The notes under the pieces: generated by a model
The model's database searches: none
Seen by the model: the letters and a program-made list of their open reading frames with translations, nothing else
Told to the model about the DNA's origin: nothing
Shown here: piece by piece, positions 45,868-57,627 of the stretch
How the letters are laid out: each line of letters begins with the position of its first letter
How positions within the stretch are numbered: the stretch's first letter is position 1
Position numbers and translations under genes: made by a program
Assembly: GCA_949130495.1 (NCBI GenBank)
Contig: OX422221.1
Coordinates: forward strand, 145,919,405-145,983,404
DNA length: 64,000 nt
From: Sambucus nigra
Taxonomy: Eukaryota; Streptophyta; Magnoliopsida; Dipsacales; Adoxaceae
Direction: 5' to 3'

Positions 45868-46234
45868 TAGGGGTGACAATTCGTATTTTTGGGTCGTGTT
45901 TCGGACTGACACGACAAGAATTTTTCGAACACGAACACGACACAAATTCGTATTTTTTTAGTTGACACGAACACGACCAAATAGAACACGACACAACACA
46001 ACACAACACGATACGAATAACATGATTTCTTAAATTTTACAGTAAACTAAACATAAATAGATACGACAACCCGAATAAAAACATGATTAACACAACTCAT
46101 AATTTTGACACGGACACGACACGACTTCGTGTTAAAAAACACGAACACGAACACGACAAGTCGTGTTAATTTCGGATCAATTTTGTGTCATGTCGTGCCA
46201 TCTTATCGTGTCGTGTCTAAAATTGTCACTCGTA
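45868..46234. mobile_element. hAT-type MITE, 367 bp
   Basis: The inverted ends TAGGGGTGACAATT and AATTGTCACTCGTA match at 12 of 14 positions. The flanking duplication CCCTGAAT (45860-45867 and 46235-46242) is perfect over eight bases. The interior is rich in ACACGAC and GTCGTGT repeats that make it partly self-complementary. It landed across the right end of the large hAT-like element. Confidence 0.9.
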
Positions 46235-46242
46235 CCCTGAAT

Positions 46243-46839
46243 GCACACGTCAACCAAGGCCCCCATTCACTAGAGCGTTGGTTCTGATTCTGAATAAGCG
46301 TCTCAACTCCAAAACTAGTCATCTTTGTTCTTCAAGGTTGAGTAGTCGGGCGAAGGGGCGATCGAGTTGCCCGCTAATAATGATCAAAAGCCCAAGTTTG
46401 TTACATTATAGTAGTAGTTTTACGGTGATTGGATTTTTGATAGAATTTTGATGGACAAACTGAGGCGGCGTGCTTTTATGGTTGGTTTCTAGGTCCTACT
46501 GGCGTGGACCTCAAAAACCAATTAATAAAACCCCGCCACGTCAATTTGTCCCTCAAAATTCGGTCAAAAATTCGGACACAATAGCATTTTTGAAAATTAT
46601 ATAAGTTTTTATAATTATTATTTGTTAGATTCCCTTTGGCTGATGTTGTCCTTTTCACCATCAAGCCCCTCACCCTTTACTTTCCAAATACCAAACGGAA
46701 TGGGCATGATACGGAAAGACAATACCTTGCTCAGAAAGAAGAAAGAATATTTCAACACTGACAAGATAGATTCAATATATGAACTGAACTATAAAATGGA
46801 TCACTAGTTAAAGATTTGGTCCCTATCCCTTTTTACGAG
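46243..46839. other. Unassigned DNA
   Basis: No recognisable gene. It begins with the AATGCACA-type flank assigned to the large hAT-like element (allowing for the MITE). Confidence 0.5.
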
Positions 46840-47740
46840 TGTCAATTGAAGAAGATGGTATGCGTGAGGTCATCATTGAAACCAAATCTTTGATAGAAGA
46901 TGGAATATTTCTTCGATGTTGTCATAAGACCTTCGCATAAATCCATAAGGACTAATTAGGCATAGATGCCTAGGTAGCAACTCATCGGCTACAAGCGACC
47001 CAACTTCACTCCAGTCAACTAAAAGAATTGAATTTAATCCTAAAAAAATTAGGCGGCCTATGCTGAAGTTGGTAAGTTGTTGGATCCATAGTTTTTCTCA
47101 GAGATTACTACCCCCAGGTTGCTCTCGAATAACATTGTCATAATTCGAAATCCAAACGAATGAAGCCTTCCCGACATATTATTACTCATTTTTTTAGGGT
47201 TGATGATGTAGTGGATGAAATAACTAGGTATGAAATGATTTTGTTCATGGATTCATACTACGAATACAATTATATACGAATGCATCCAGAAGATGAAGAA
47301 AATACATCATTCATAACCGATCGACGAATATACTATTACCGAGTTATATCATTCAGATAGAAGAGACTTAGATGAACATATCCACGAATAGAAATTCCAT
47401 ATTGCATACCAGTTAGGCAAGATGATGGAGATGTGTAAATGGGCCTAAAGCAACATGCTCACATTCAAAACTAGAAAAACACCTTTTTTGTCCTTGATAT
47501 ATTTGGAATGAAGTTGAACCTAGACAAACGCATCTTTAGAGTCTCCTTCGATATATTACAAAAAATTAATTATGACCGATTAAGTAATCGGGGCCAAAAC
47601 ACTAAAAAGGCATTCATGTGGACGAAGGAATATGAATATGTTTTCCAAGACTTTAAGAAGTATCGGGTTGAAGCCTCACTCTTATCAAAGCCTATTCCTA
47701 ATGAAAAGCTTTATATTTACTTGGTCATCTCCACATAATC
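46840..47740 (+). pseudogene. pol: Ancient Tat-lineage RT/RNase H remnant
   Basis: Degenerate coding pieces in RT order. The frame at 47160-47360 keeps a recognisable RT core (ILFMDSYYEYNYIRMHPEDEE, then the position of VMPFG). The frame at 47508-47738 keeps KAFMWTKEYEYVFQDFKK and LSKPIPNEKLYIYL from the RT-RNase H connection. Stops and frame changes are frequent. It is clearly older than B, C, D or G. Confidence 0.7.
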
Positions 47741-49593
47741 AATTATCTCCCCAATAATAAAAAATCATGCATGTATTTAATGGTTAGTATACTCTTTAAT
47801 CCAAGCAGCAAAAGGGGAAGAATCTATGACATTACTTATTTTCGACGTGCAATTGATTAGGTTGACACATTGAAGATAGGGTGTGCTAATAAATTTATAT
47901 CCTTTTCAGCACCAATGGTAAATAAATATGGCACTAAATAAAAAAACACATCCACTAGATAATAATAAAAGACAATAATATAAAAACTTAACTGATGATA
48001 AAATAAAACTGAATCCACTAATATGAGTTTCCATAATACAAAAGTCTCCAATTCAACATAAAGGGAATCCTGATTACAAATAATTATTAAAGTAACAACA
48101 AAAAAGAAATCAAATCCTACACTACGGAAGATGAACTGGATCTCCAATAATTGGAACTTTGACTGCTTAGTCCAACTCTAACTGCTCAGTCGTGTTGCTC
48201 TTATATAACAATAATAATACTTAGGGGAAAATGATTTTATAGATTTGGGTCAGAACCCGAAAGTTGCAAGAAATATCTATATTACTTAGCAATGTTAAAT
48301 GTGACACATTTACGCCCCATGTCATCACCTGCCAGCACTCATGCAATATATACCTCACCTCTCCTTGAACATGATACAATTCTAACAAACCTTACCCAAT
48401 ACATACCTTACCACACTAAGGTTATACATCCACATAAGTACAAAATGAAGTAAAATAATAGCCTAGTGCCCAACTGTCTCTCAACTCCCAACCTTACTAA
48501 GCTATATATGTGGAGCGTCACGTAAGCGAAATCGAAATAAGGAACTCCTCCGATACACTTCTACTTGGCTTATATAATCAATAATATCAATTGGCCCAAT
48601 ACTCGACATATACAATATTAATATCCACATAAACCATTTTTATATAACCAGCAAGTCAAAATGAACACTACCAAATCTCTCATAATGCCTGACCGAACTG
48701 GACTCCATGTGTAGAACGTCTCACAATTGAAATCCAAAAAGAGAACCCCCCCCTCGATACACTTCAATTGAGTCTATCATTCATCCGAGATGACGGTAAG
48801 AGAGTCCCTAAGAAAATAAATAATTCCACAATATGTATACACCATCGAATGTACATAACATATCGGTGCAGAGAAATCAACGATCTCGGACCGATCCTCA
48901 ACAAAGTGTATTAACCCAATTCACAATGTTTATCATCAAACCGATAGACCATACCAAAAGGTATTCACCCAACTTATATCGTATACAATCCCAACGGATA
49001 GACCCAAAACATAATCGCCCAGTGGAGGATCGATAACCTAACTCTGGGCCCACATTTAATTTATACAAAGAGTGTCATTACTCTAGTAAAATCCATCACT
49101 AAGTATATACCAAAATCACATATTGTTAACCATTCTATACTTATTATAATTAACCAATCCCGGTGTATTTTAACACTTTCACTAGTCCTTTACACCTCCA
49201 TTAATTTCGTTTTACATATACCAATGTATTCCAAATGAGCCTCACAGCTATAACCAAGTCCCAAGTATACACATGTGTGTATATAAATAAATACAACCAA
49301 TAACCATAACTATCGAAGCACATACAATACAAATGTTAAACTTCCCTCACCCCACACATAGGTGTAAGAGCGTAGTATACTCGATGTACTCCATAGAATC
49401 GATTATCTAAATTTCTTGACCAAAACATGTTTAAGTCTTTGTCCAAAAGGTCACCATAAAGCTTTATCAACGAACTGGATTCACTCATACACCAAGCCTC
49501 AAGTACACCACTTAGGAAAAAGTATAAGACTTCGAAGACATAGATTCACCCTGGTCAATCTATTTTTATAATTGAAAAATCTTTTTAATTAAC
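47741..49593. other. Unassigned, probably decayed repeat sequence
   Basis: No gene seen. Two stretches near 48515-48600 and 48710-48790 resemble each other (GTGGAGCGTCACG/GTGTAGAACGTCTCAC, then GAAATC, then CGATACACTTC), suggesting an old duplication or decayed LTR material. Confidence 0.4.
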
Positions 49594-50090
49594 CTTGGTG
49601 TTGTATGTAAAAATTATTCTCCTAGGTGGACCAATGAAAAGTAGACACGTGTCCTCCTATGTGGTTACTCAGCTATTTTAGTCGGATTCAGAGACACCTG
49701 GTCAGCTGGCACGCCGACCAACACCCAGAAAGTGAACCGTCAGGAATAAAAAAGGTTACTCGGGTGGAATGGTGACCAACACTGAATATCAAGAGTCTCA
49801 TTTATTGAATACAAATGTAAGTGCTTGGAAATATAAAGGCATTACATCTTTTGAGTTCCTAACAAATATAAATACATAATCTCCCTTAGTTCAAGGGGAC
49901 GATTCAATCAAGCACAAGCACACCCCATACTGAGCTATTATAACCACCTAAAATAATACCAACAGTAAACATAGGTTTTTTTTTATAGCGGAACCACTTT
50001 AAAAGCCTTGTCTCTTATGTGTTTTTTGAGCATGCTTAAACTTATTTATTTATGATTATAAAATTGGACCCCATCCATTTTTAAACATCA
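49594..50090 (+). repeat. Probable 5' LTR of an old Tat element
   Basis: Ends in AAACATCA before a Tat-type primer-binding site. The left boundary is a guess at TGTATGTAAAAATT; no partner LTR is visible in the window. Confidence 0.35.
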
Positions 50091-50096
50091 ACGGAT

Positions 50097-50114
50097 TGAC
50101 GTCGTCTGTGGGAA
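50097..50114 (+). other. Primer-binding site of the old Tat element
   Basis: TGACGTCGTCTGTGGGAA, two substitutions from the site of element B (TGGCGCCGTCTGTGGGAA). Confidence 0.65.
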
Positions 50115-50170
50115 TGACTACTTGTCATCTTTCTCTACCTCTTGTATTTCTTTTATTCTTTCTCTGAAGA

Positions 50171-50515
50171 ATGATCACTATTCCTGAGAGCAGCCTTGCG
50201 GTTGTTAGTAATTATCAAGATCCATATGCTCCCCCTAGCGTGACAGATATTTAAGGAATTTTGCTCAATTTGGCTAGGGGACAGAAAGCCGTGCAGCAGT
50301 CAGTAAGGCAACTGGCTCACATGATGCAAGACAAATCTACCAATGAACCTTCTAGGAGGGATATGACACCTCTGCTAGCCAAGAATGAGAGAAGTCATCA
50401 CTCTAGGTCTTCTCATGACAGATCATACCATCCTGGATCAACATCATCATTCCAATCAACGGATTATTGCGATGGTCGATCTTTCTCTAACGAGTGGTCG
50501 AGCGTGTTGGAATAA
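50171..50515 (+). pseudogene. gag: Truncated Tat gag start
   Basis: ATG at 50171, 57 bp after the primer-binding site; an in-frame TAA at 50252 is followed by the same open frame to 50515, where element G is inserted. The polar, Gln/Arg/Ser-rich N-terminus suits a Tat gag, but no core gag domain remains. Beyond G (62871 onward) no gag sequence resumes, so the remnant was short before G arrived. Confidence 0.5.
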
Positions 50516-52118
50516 TGACGCGACTAAGAATTTGTCTCAAAAGTGCGTTTTCTCTAGGCTCAAGTGCAAGCCTGTCGCGTTAGTAATAATCCGATAAGTC
50601 GGGATCGTATCCATAGGGACCAATAATTGGTACTTGTATAGGAGAAGTTATTAAATCTTGAAATGATTCCTCAAAAGAAATATGAAAAGATGATTAATGA
50701 TTGGGAAATTTCTAGTGAAATAAAAAAAATTAAGAAAAATAAACTAAAATTTGTGAAGAAATTAGATTGACAAATGAGAGAAAATAGGGTAGGGTACAAT
50801 CCCTCAAACCTTAACGAATTACCGTGTAGAATACTAGAATTGAAAATTAAAATTCTTGACTAAATCCAGCCTTTATAAATCCTAAGCATTACATATATGA
50901 AGGATCTAGCCCTCATCGTATGAAATCAAAGGTAAATATAAAGCGGTGAATGGACAATTACACTCGCAAAGCGTTCTTAAACATTTCAAGTACCTAGGGC
51001 AAGAGAGATTAAAAGATTGACTATGTTTGTATAATTTTCATTCACAACTCGGTCAGAATTTAATTTACCCTTTATTTTCTATATAAGTAATTTGCCTCGG
51101 AGTGAGTTCATGTACCCCAACCCTTAAGAATTTATCTAGACATGATTTGATTAAAGAACAACTTCATACACAGAATTATAGGTCTAACAACTATTGAAAA
51201 TAATTTGCAAAACAATTGAAATTTAAATAACATAAATACCAACTAAGAGAAAGGAATTGTTATACTTGATTTCAGCAACAGGAAAAGACTTGAATCCAGA
51301 AATTGTAATCACTCTTACAAACTAGGGTTTATGAAAACTCCTATAAAAATTTCCTAACTTCTGAATTTCTCTCTCTAAAATTGACTTAAAATCCTCTCCA
51401 AAAAATCTCCTTTAGAATGAGGTTGGGTATGGGCTTTTATAGCTCCAAGTACTACGAATTTGACAGCCAGAGTTGCTTGTGGCGCAAGATTTCACCAGCT
51501 ACGCACATCAAAATCTTCACAATAAATGCCAGGATTTCGCATGACCGGACCGATCCGGATATACCTCGGATCGGTCCGTTTTTCAACCACCGGATCGGTT
51601 ATTTTTTTATTCTATCGGATCGGTCCGGTATCCACCGGATCAGTTCTGCTATCATCGGTTTGTCATCCATCCGGGTTCTACTGGACTTGGATCATTTCGG
51701 ATTGGTCCGGATGTATACCGGATCGGTCCGATTTTCTTCCATGTTGACTTTTCTCTTTCATCTTTGATTGGCCATAACTTTTGATGTCGAGCTCCGATTT
51801 GAGTGTCGTTTCTTCTGATATTCTTGTGAAATCAAGCACTTCAACTTCCCTTTAAGCGTCGAATTCAAATTCTGGATAGAAATTTACACTTTTGCCCTTT
51901 GACCTTTCTTCCTTTCATCATTTCCTTTCTTCCGATTTCTTTCTCTCTTTTCTTGCACTAAATTCCTGTAAAATCCATCAGAAATACACGAAACTCGGGG
52001 AAATTATTAGAAACAGTCAATGACAATGATATGGAATAAAAATGATTCAATTACCTTGTTCGAGATAGCAAAATCACTAACTTAAGGGGTTAAATTCCGA
52101 AGAATTTATGCTTGGTCA
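50516..52118 (-). repeat. Element G 3' LTR
   Basis: Full-length match to 61261-62865. The frame at 51417-51767 and its counterpart at 62177-62515 are translations of the palindrome cluster, not genes. Confidence 0.95.
51434..51731 (-). promoter_or_regulatory. CGGATCGGTCCG palindrome cluster and TATA box, element G 3' LTR
   Basis: About eight copies or variants of CGGATCGGTCCG/CCGATCCGG lie between 51545 and 51731. On the minus strand they precede TATAAAAG at 51441-51434 by roughly 100-290 bp. The same unit is at 62182-62482. Confidence 0.68.
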
Positions 52119-52131
52119 AATCCCCCTAACT
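52119..52131 (-). other. Polypurine tract of element G
   Basis: AGTTAGGGGGATT on the minus strand, directly before the 3' LTR. Confidence 0.85.
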
Positions 52132-53643
52132 TAGGACTTTGCACGTCCCGGGCAATGTAAAAGAAATTAGTTTAATGCTCCATTCTTGAAAATTCTTTTA
52201 TTGGGATAGAATACCTTTTTCGCGGGCAAGCGATTGCATTTACCGTATGCAACAAGCCTTTAAACCTCTAGGTTACCCTAGTAGGACGAGTTTTGTCTCG
52301 TGAGGGTTTGCAGTGAATACACCCACAAAATTCTTTATTGACTCAAATAAATATCAAAATACTTAAAAAATGTACAATTTAAACTTTTCGAAAAATACTC
52401 ACCATAAATTCATATTCAAATGTCTCAAACCATAGTGTGCGTGTGCAAAGCGAAAAATTAAACCTCAAATTTCCACCGATTGAGCATTTGTTACTTTTCG
52501 AAAATTCATTTTGATTCCAATTCTTACAGATGCACTCACAAACGAATCACTCGGATTGTGGCTATTTTCTCTCGGTATGCATGATATAAAGAGTAAATAT
52601 AATGGACACAAATTCATGCATACAAAATTGAAAAGAAGGAAATATATGGTGAAAAGATCTCATCATCGGAATACAGTTATTAGGAAATGGGAAACATCAT
52701 CTCTTAATCACACCATTTTAATCTCTTGTATTATCTTTTCATGTCTTAGCTCTCCATGCAGTAATTAATTTCGCCATTCGGACTCGGTAAGGACTTTTCG
52801 GGTTAAAAGGAGTAAAGGGTAAAAATGGGAATGGACGGAATGATCGGAATTGGAAAATGTTTTCATGATGTCCATTAGTGCTTTTTTCGGGCATTTGCTC
52901 ATTTTTCTCTTTCTTTTTCTATTTTTTTTTCTCTTTTTTTTCCTTGCTATTTCTTGTTGAGCATTTTTTTTTTGTTTTTCTCTTGCCCCTTTTTATTGCA
53001 CAATTTGGACTTACTTGATGAATTTCTAATTTTTCACAATTCCGAGCCAATTGGGTTTTTTGGGTTATCAAACGAAAGGGAAATATTTTATTAGGTTCAA
53101 TTTGGGTTACAAAGGGATAATTTTTTCACAACTTTTTTATGGCTAAAATTTTTGGGTAACAAACGAGGGCCGACTTCATTGTCCAAATTGCTCGTCACAT
53201 TACCATATGCATCTCGAGATTAATTAAGTTTAGAGATATATTTAGCACGAATTTTCGAGACAACAATTCACACATTTCCCATAACCGATCAAAACAAAGG
53301 ATTGAGATCATCAACGACTTATTAAAACGCTGAAAAGAACTTTGAGTTAATCATAAACTCCGATTGATTTAAAAAACTCAAAAAAATTGAAAGGCTCAAA
53401 ATCTCACCGGGTTTGATCAATCACTTATTTGTTAAGTCGTCAATTTTCTTTCAATTTCCATCTTCGGTCAATTTTGGGTTAGTGCAATTGAGATTTAACA
53501 ATTTGAGACTTTAAATAGAATAAAGGTGATATTTTTGAAAAATTTAAATTCCAACTTTTATTTATTTTGAAGAAAAATATTTTTAGCTTTTTTCATTTTT
53601 TTTTTTTACATATATGCGAAATTTTATGAATACGCACCTGTCA
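52132..53643 (-). other. Non-coding 3' region of element G
   Basis: T-rich sequence between the third ORF and the 3' LTR, with no convincing frame. Long non-coding 3' regions are usual in Athila elements. Confidence 0.55.
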
Positions 53644-53660
53644 TCCCCCCTAATTTAGTG
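53644..53660 (-). other. Second polypurine-like tract in element G
   Basis: On the minus strand, ACTAAATTAGGGGGGATG. It and its neighbours (TTTGCA on one side) repeat the pattern at the true tract, 1.5 kb away. It could be a second plus-strand priming site or part of a duplicated segment. Confidence 0.45.
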
Positions 53661-53827
53661 ATTTGCATTGTCCTCAATCAAATGGACGAGAGAGATAAAG
53701 AAGACAACAGTAGGAGTGCGATAAATAAAACAAGCAGGTATCATAGGAAAAATGTATAGTACAACACACTGTGTAAACAAAACATCACAAACATAAGTAA
53801 TAAAACATAAAGGGGTAGCGGGGCATC

Positions 53828-54994
53828 CTAAGGGGCGGGTGGGGGACGGGATGATCCGAGAGCAGCAGGATCATAAGGATTGTAATAGTAAGGAGGAAGG
53901 GGGGCATCGGGACCCAACTGAAGACGGTACAAGTCCGCCTGCATACGCAGGACCAAACTCATGTCCCTCTCGTAGGACGTCACAAACCCGTCAAAACGCG
54001 TTTCAAGAGAAAGAACGCGCTCAGTCAATCCCGTACCAACCGGAACATAATTCGGATCAGCGGTTTCATCATATTCTTCCTCCTCTCCTTATGCCATCTC
54101 AACATCCTCATCAGCAACGTTCTCTTCCTCATCGGTCTCCTCATCACTCGAATCATCGCCGCGCCTTGTACGGATTAGCTGGATTTGCCTTTCACTTCGA
54201 GTGCGAGCTTCTTGCCCTAATAGCTTGGGCAAGTTGATAAGGTATTGTGGCGCTTTAATCCCGCCATCCTTAAGCAAGGATGTAATGAGACGACCATAAG
54301 GAAAAGGGGCCCTACCCTTTTTATCGTAGGCCACAAAGAGAATATTAGTGTAAAATGTGCGGGCCAAATTGATAACCGTTGCATGGTCAAACAAGTGATA
54401 CATCATGGTTGCTTGACGCGGGCGCATTGCTGAATCATTGGAGGTTTGCAAAATATTGGCACAAACAATGTGAAAAGTGAACCGTGCCTTTTCGGATAAC
54501 CGACCAAAGGGAAAGGTCTCGGTAGTCCAAATCGCGCCGGGCTCGATTCTTGAGATGCAAATTGCTTTGGACAGAACAGGGTCCGAACTGGGATAAGCAA
54601 ATTCAGCGGGAGTAACCACACCGTAAGACTCGAGTTTCTGGGCCAGAATTTCAAGTGAGAACAGTATTGGTGGGGAAGCCACAAAAGCTTGGGATTCGAA
54701 TTCAGTGGTATGGACTAGCGAACCGTAAAATTGACGCACTTCATTTTCCCAAACTGCCTCATATGGTTCATTGAAAAATCTGCACCAGCCTCTTGTCATA
54801 AACATGGCTGTGACAGAATTAGGCAGTTGATCCCAAAGGATTTGACGCTCAATGTGGATTTTTCGAGTTGGACTGAAAAACCGCCGGCACCAATTTTCTT
54901 CACGGCGAGAATGGTATTCTCCATTGCCGTCGGGCAAGACTTCAATGGAGGTATATTTCTGGGGAGAAGCCATGGGTACGGAAGGAGTAGACAC
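53828..54994 (-). pseudogene. Third ORF of Athila-type element G (Transposase_32-like), one in-frame stop
   Basis: The ATG at 54994 (or 54973) opens 301 codons; after a single TAA (54091-54089) the same frame runs on to 53828, 389 codons in all. The main part resembles the 'putative plant transposon protein' domain found in the third ORF of many Athila-type elements (motifs FFSPTRKIHIERQILWD, RFTFHIVCANIL, GRLITSLLKDGG), then an acidic tail (SSDEETDEEEN). The downstream part is Pro/Tyr-rich. I see no signal peptide or membrane segment, so this is not an obvious envelope protein. Function unknown. A candidate promoter lies just upstream. It is far less damaged than pol. Confidence 0.75.
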
Positions 54995-55053
54995 AAAGTG
55001 AGAGAGAAGAGAGGATATGGAAGTGTGAAGGAAAATGGGGTGTGGGATGTATG

Positions 55054-55290
55054 TATTTATAGGATGGATAATGAAATAGGAGGGAATGGATGGGGGGAAA
55101 TAGGGGGGACGAATTTTTGGGGGAAAAGAAGGGATTGGGGGAATGAATTTGGTTTGGATTGAAGAGGTGTGAACCTCGTGAAGGGGAACCTGCAGAATAC
55201 CGGACCGATCCGGTTGTAGGACCGGACCGATCCGACTTAACCGGATCGGTTCTTTTAATTCAGGATCGGACCGGTCCGATCTGCTGAATT
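55054..55290 (-). promoter_or_regulatory. Candidate internal promoter of the third ORF: palindrome cluster plus TATA box
   Basis: CCGGACCGATCCGG-type palindromes at about 55199-55285 are of the same kind as in the LTR. On the minus strand they precede TATAAATA at 55061-55054, which lies 60 bp before the ATG at 54994. The order and rough spacing copy those of U3. Promoter activity is inferred. Confidence 0.55.
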
Positions 55291-55536
55291 CTCAAAATTT
55301 CCTTTTTTCTATTCTTCTCACTGTTTATGCTCCTTTTCTCCATTCCATTGATTTCGTTACAACTTCTCTCACTTCAAAACTCCCGCAATGCTCATCAAAA
55401 CCTTAACACCCCTAAAATCATTGGATTCCCTACCCCGTCCTAACACGTACTTACGACTTCTAACTCCTAAGACTCTTATGTACAACAATCACCCCATACA
55501 TGTTGGGGGTGCGACGACCTCACCTTTCTTTTTCAG
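55291..55536 (-). other. Spacer between pol and the third ORF of G
   Basis: Non-coding; separates the integrase stop at 55537 from the palindrome cluster. Confidence 0.5.
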
Positions 55537-56313
55537 TCAATCCCCATAAATGGGGTCCGACAACCAGATTGTGTAGGCTTCCTTGACGATTGCTTCCACA
55601 TATGGATTGATACGATGCCCGTTGACCTTAAATGTGTTTCCCCCGTTCTCATCTTTGAGTTCAATAGCTCCATGGGGAAACACCTCTTTCACAATGAATG
55701 GACCCAACCATCTTGACCGCAATTTTCCGGGAAACAAGTGCAACCTCAAGTTGTAGAGAAGGACTTTTTGTCCCGAATGAAACTCTTTCCTACGAATGAT
55801 TCTGTCGTGAGCTCGTTTCATTCGATCTTTGGATATTTTAGCACTTTCATACGCATTATTGCGTATTTCTTCCAACTCGTTCAACTGAAGTTTACGTGTT
55901 TCACCGGCTTTATCCATGTTGAAGTTCACCCTTTTGATAGCCCAATACGCTTTGTGTTCGATCTCAACCGGAAGATGACAAGGCTTGCCATACACAAATC
56001 GAAATGGGGACATCCCAAGGGGATTCTTTTATGCAGTTCTATATGCCCATAGCACATCATTCAATCTGAGAGACCAGTCTTTCCTATTAGGTTCGACTGT
56101 CTTTTCCAAGATATTTTTGATTTCCCGATTGGCGAGCTCGGCTTGGCCATTCGATTGAGGGTGATAAGTTGTACCAACTTTATGGACAACTCCATACTTT
56201 CGCATGAGCTTCTCCATAGGCCTATTCCAAAAATGGGTACCATTATCACTAATTATGGCCTTAGGCATTCCAAAACGAGAAAGTATATTTTCTTGAATGA
56301 ATTTTATCACCAC
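55537..56313 (-). pseudogene. pol: Integrase core (second half) and C-terminus of element G
   Basis: 56313-56029 carries [10 protein letters not shown] (second catalytic Asp) and [12 protein letters not shown] (catalytic Glu); a TAA at 56031-56029 interrupts it. The same region continues at 56013-55537 with [15 protein letters not shown] and [11 protein letters not shown], the typical Athila integrase end. Confidence 0.88.
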
Positions 56314-56430
56314 CTTATTATCATTCGTCCTTGTAGCTATGGCCTCTACCCATTTTGAGACGTAGTCTACAACGACGAGGATGTATAGAAAACCAAAAGA
56401 AGGTGGAAAGGGTCCTATGAAGTCAATACC

Positions 56431-57627
56431 CTAACAATCAAACAACTCCAAGACTAGAATTGGGGTTAATGGCATCATGTCACAGCGATTAATAGCTCCC
56501 ATTCTTTGGCATCTATCGCATGATTTGAAAAAAGTATTCACATCCCGGAAGATTGTGGGCCAATAGAGACCGCTTTGAAGGATTTTCGCAGCAGTTTTAT
56601 TTTTGGAAAAAAGACCTCCACATGCTTCCGTATGACATAATCGAATTACCCCTTGGATTTCTTCATCAGGTACACATCTCCGGATGATTTGATCAGCACA
56701 ATACTTAAACAAATATGGATCATCATAAAAGAACATGCGTGACCATGTAATGAACTTCCTTCTCTCTTGCGGAGTCCAATTAGAGGGAACAATTCCAGTG
56801 ACAATGTAATTGACTATATCCGCAAACCAGGGGAGAGAAGAAGTAGCAAATAGATTTTCATCCGGAAAATACTCGTCTATGGGAATGGGATCAATAGGTA
56901 CGTCGGACGATAGGCGTGACAAATGGTCAGCCACGACGTTTTCTACTCCTTTCTTGTCTTGAATCGAGAGATTAAACTCTTGTAAGAGTAGTATCCACCT
57001 GATTGGACGGGGTTTGGCATCTTTCTTACTCAATAGATATTTGAGGGCCGAGTGATCAGTGAAACAAATGATGGGCGACCTAACATTGTAAGAGTGGAAT
57101 TTGTCTAGAGCAAAAACGACTGCTAGCAACTCTTTCTCTGTAGTAGAGTAATTAAGCTGAGGGCCAGATAATGTTCTGCTAGCATAGTAAATAACATGAG
57201 CTTTCTTATCTTTTTTTTGTCCAAGAACGGCCCCAATCGCGTAATCACTTGCATCACACATAAGCTCAAATGGGAGTGACCAATCAGGAGCTTGCATGAT
57301 AGGAGCAGAAATTAGCATGCTTTTAAGTTTATCAAAAGCTTCTTGACATGCTTTATTCCATTCAAATGGAGTGTCCTTCATAAGAAGATTACTCAAAGGT
57401 CTAGCAATGGTTCTAAAGTCTTTGATAAATCTTCTATAAAATCCAGCATGGCCTAGAAAGGACCTCACATCTTTAAGTGATTTTGGCGGGGGTAACTCAG
57501 CTATTACTTCAATTTTTTCTTGATCAACTTCAATCCCCCTAGATGAGACTATGTGGCCTAAAACTACGCCCTCGGTAACCATAAAATGGCATTTTCCCAA
57601 TTGAGGACTAAGTCTTTTTCCACACAC
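56431..57627 (-). pseudogene. pol: RT end, RNase H and integrase start of element G
   Basis: 398 codons with VRSFLGHAGFYRRFI, LMCDASDYAIGAVLG and CFTDHSALKYLL (RNase H), then the integrase zinc-binding domain. In that domain CHTEACGGLF has Leu where the second His is normally found, while CDRCQR is kept. A TAG at 56433-56431 ends the frame just before the first catalytic Asp region. The RT piece upstream is in another frame, so a small indel lies near 57600. Confidence 0.9.

Noticed and set aside
51417..51767. 116-codon plus-strand frame, repeated at 62177-62515
   Set aside because: It is a translation of the CGGATCGGTCCG array in the LTR of G, on the strand opposite to the element.
53828..54994. 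Third ORF of G as a retroviral-type envelope gene
   Set aside because: No signal peptide, cleavage motif or membrane segment is visible; it fits the plant transposon protein family instead.
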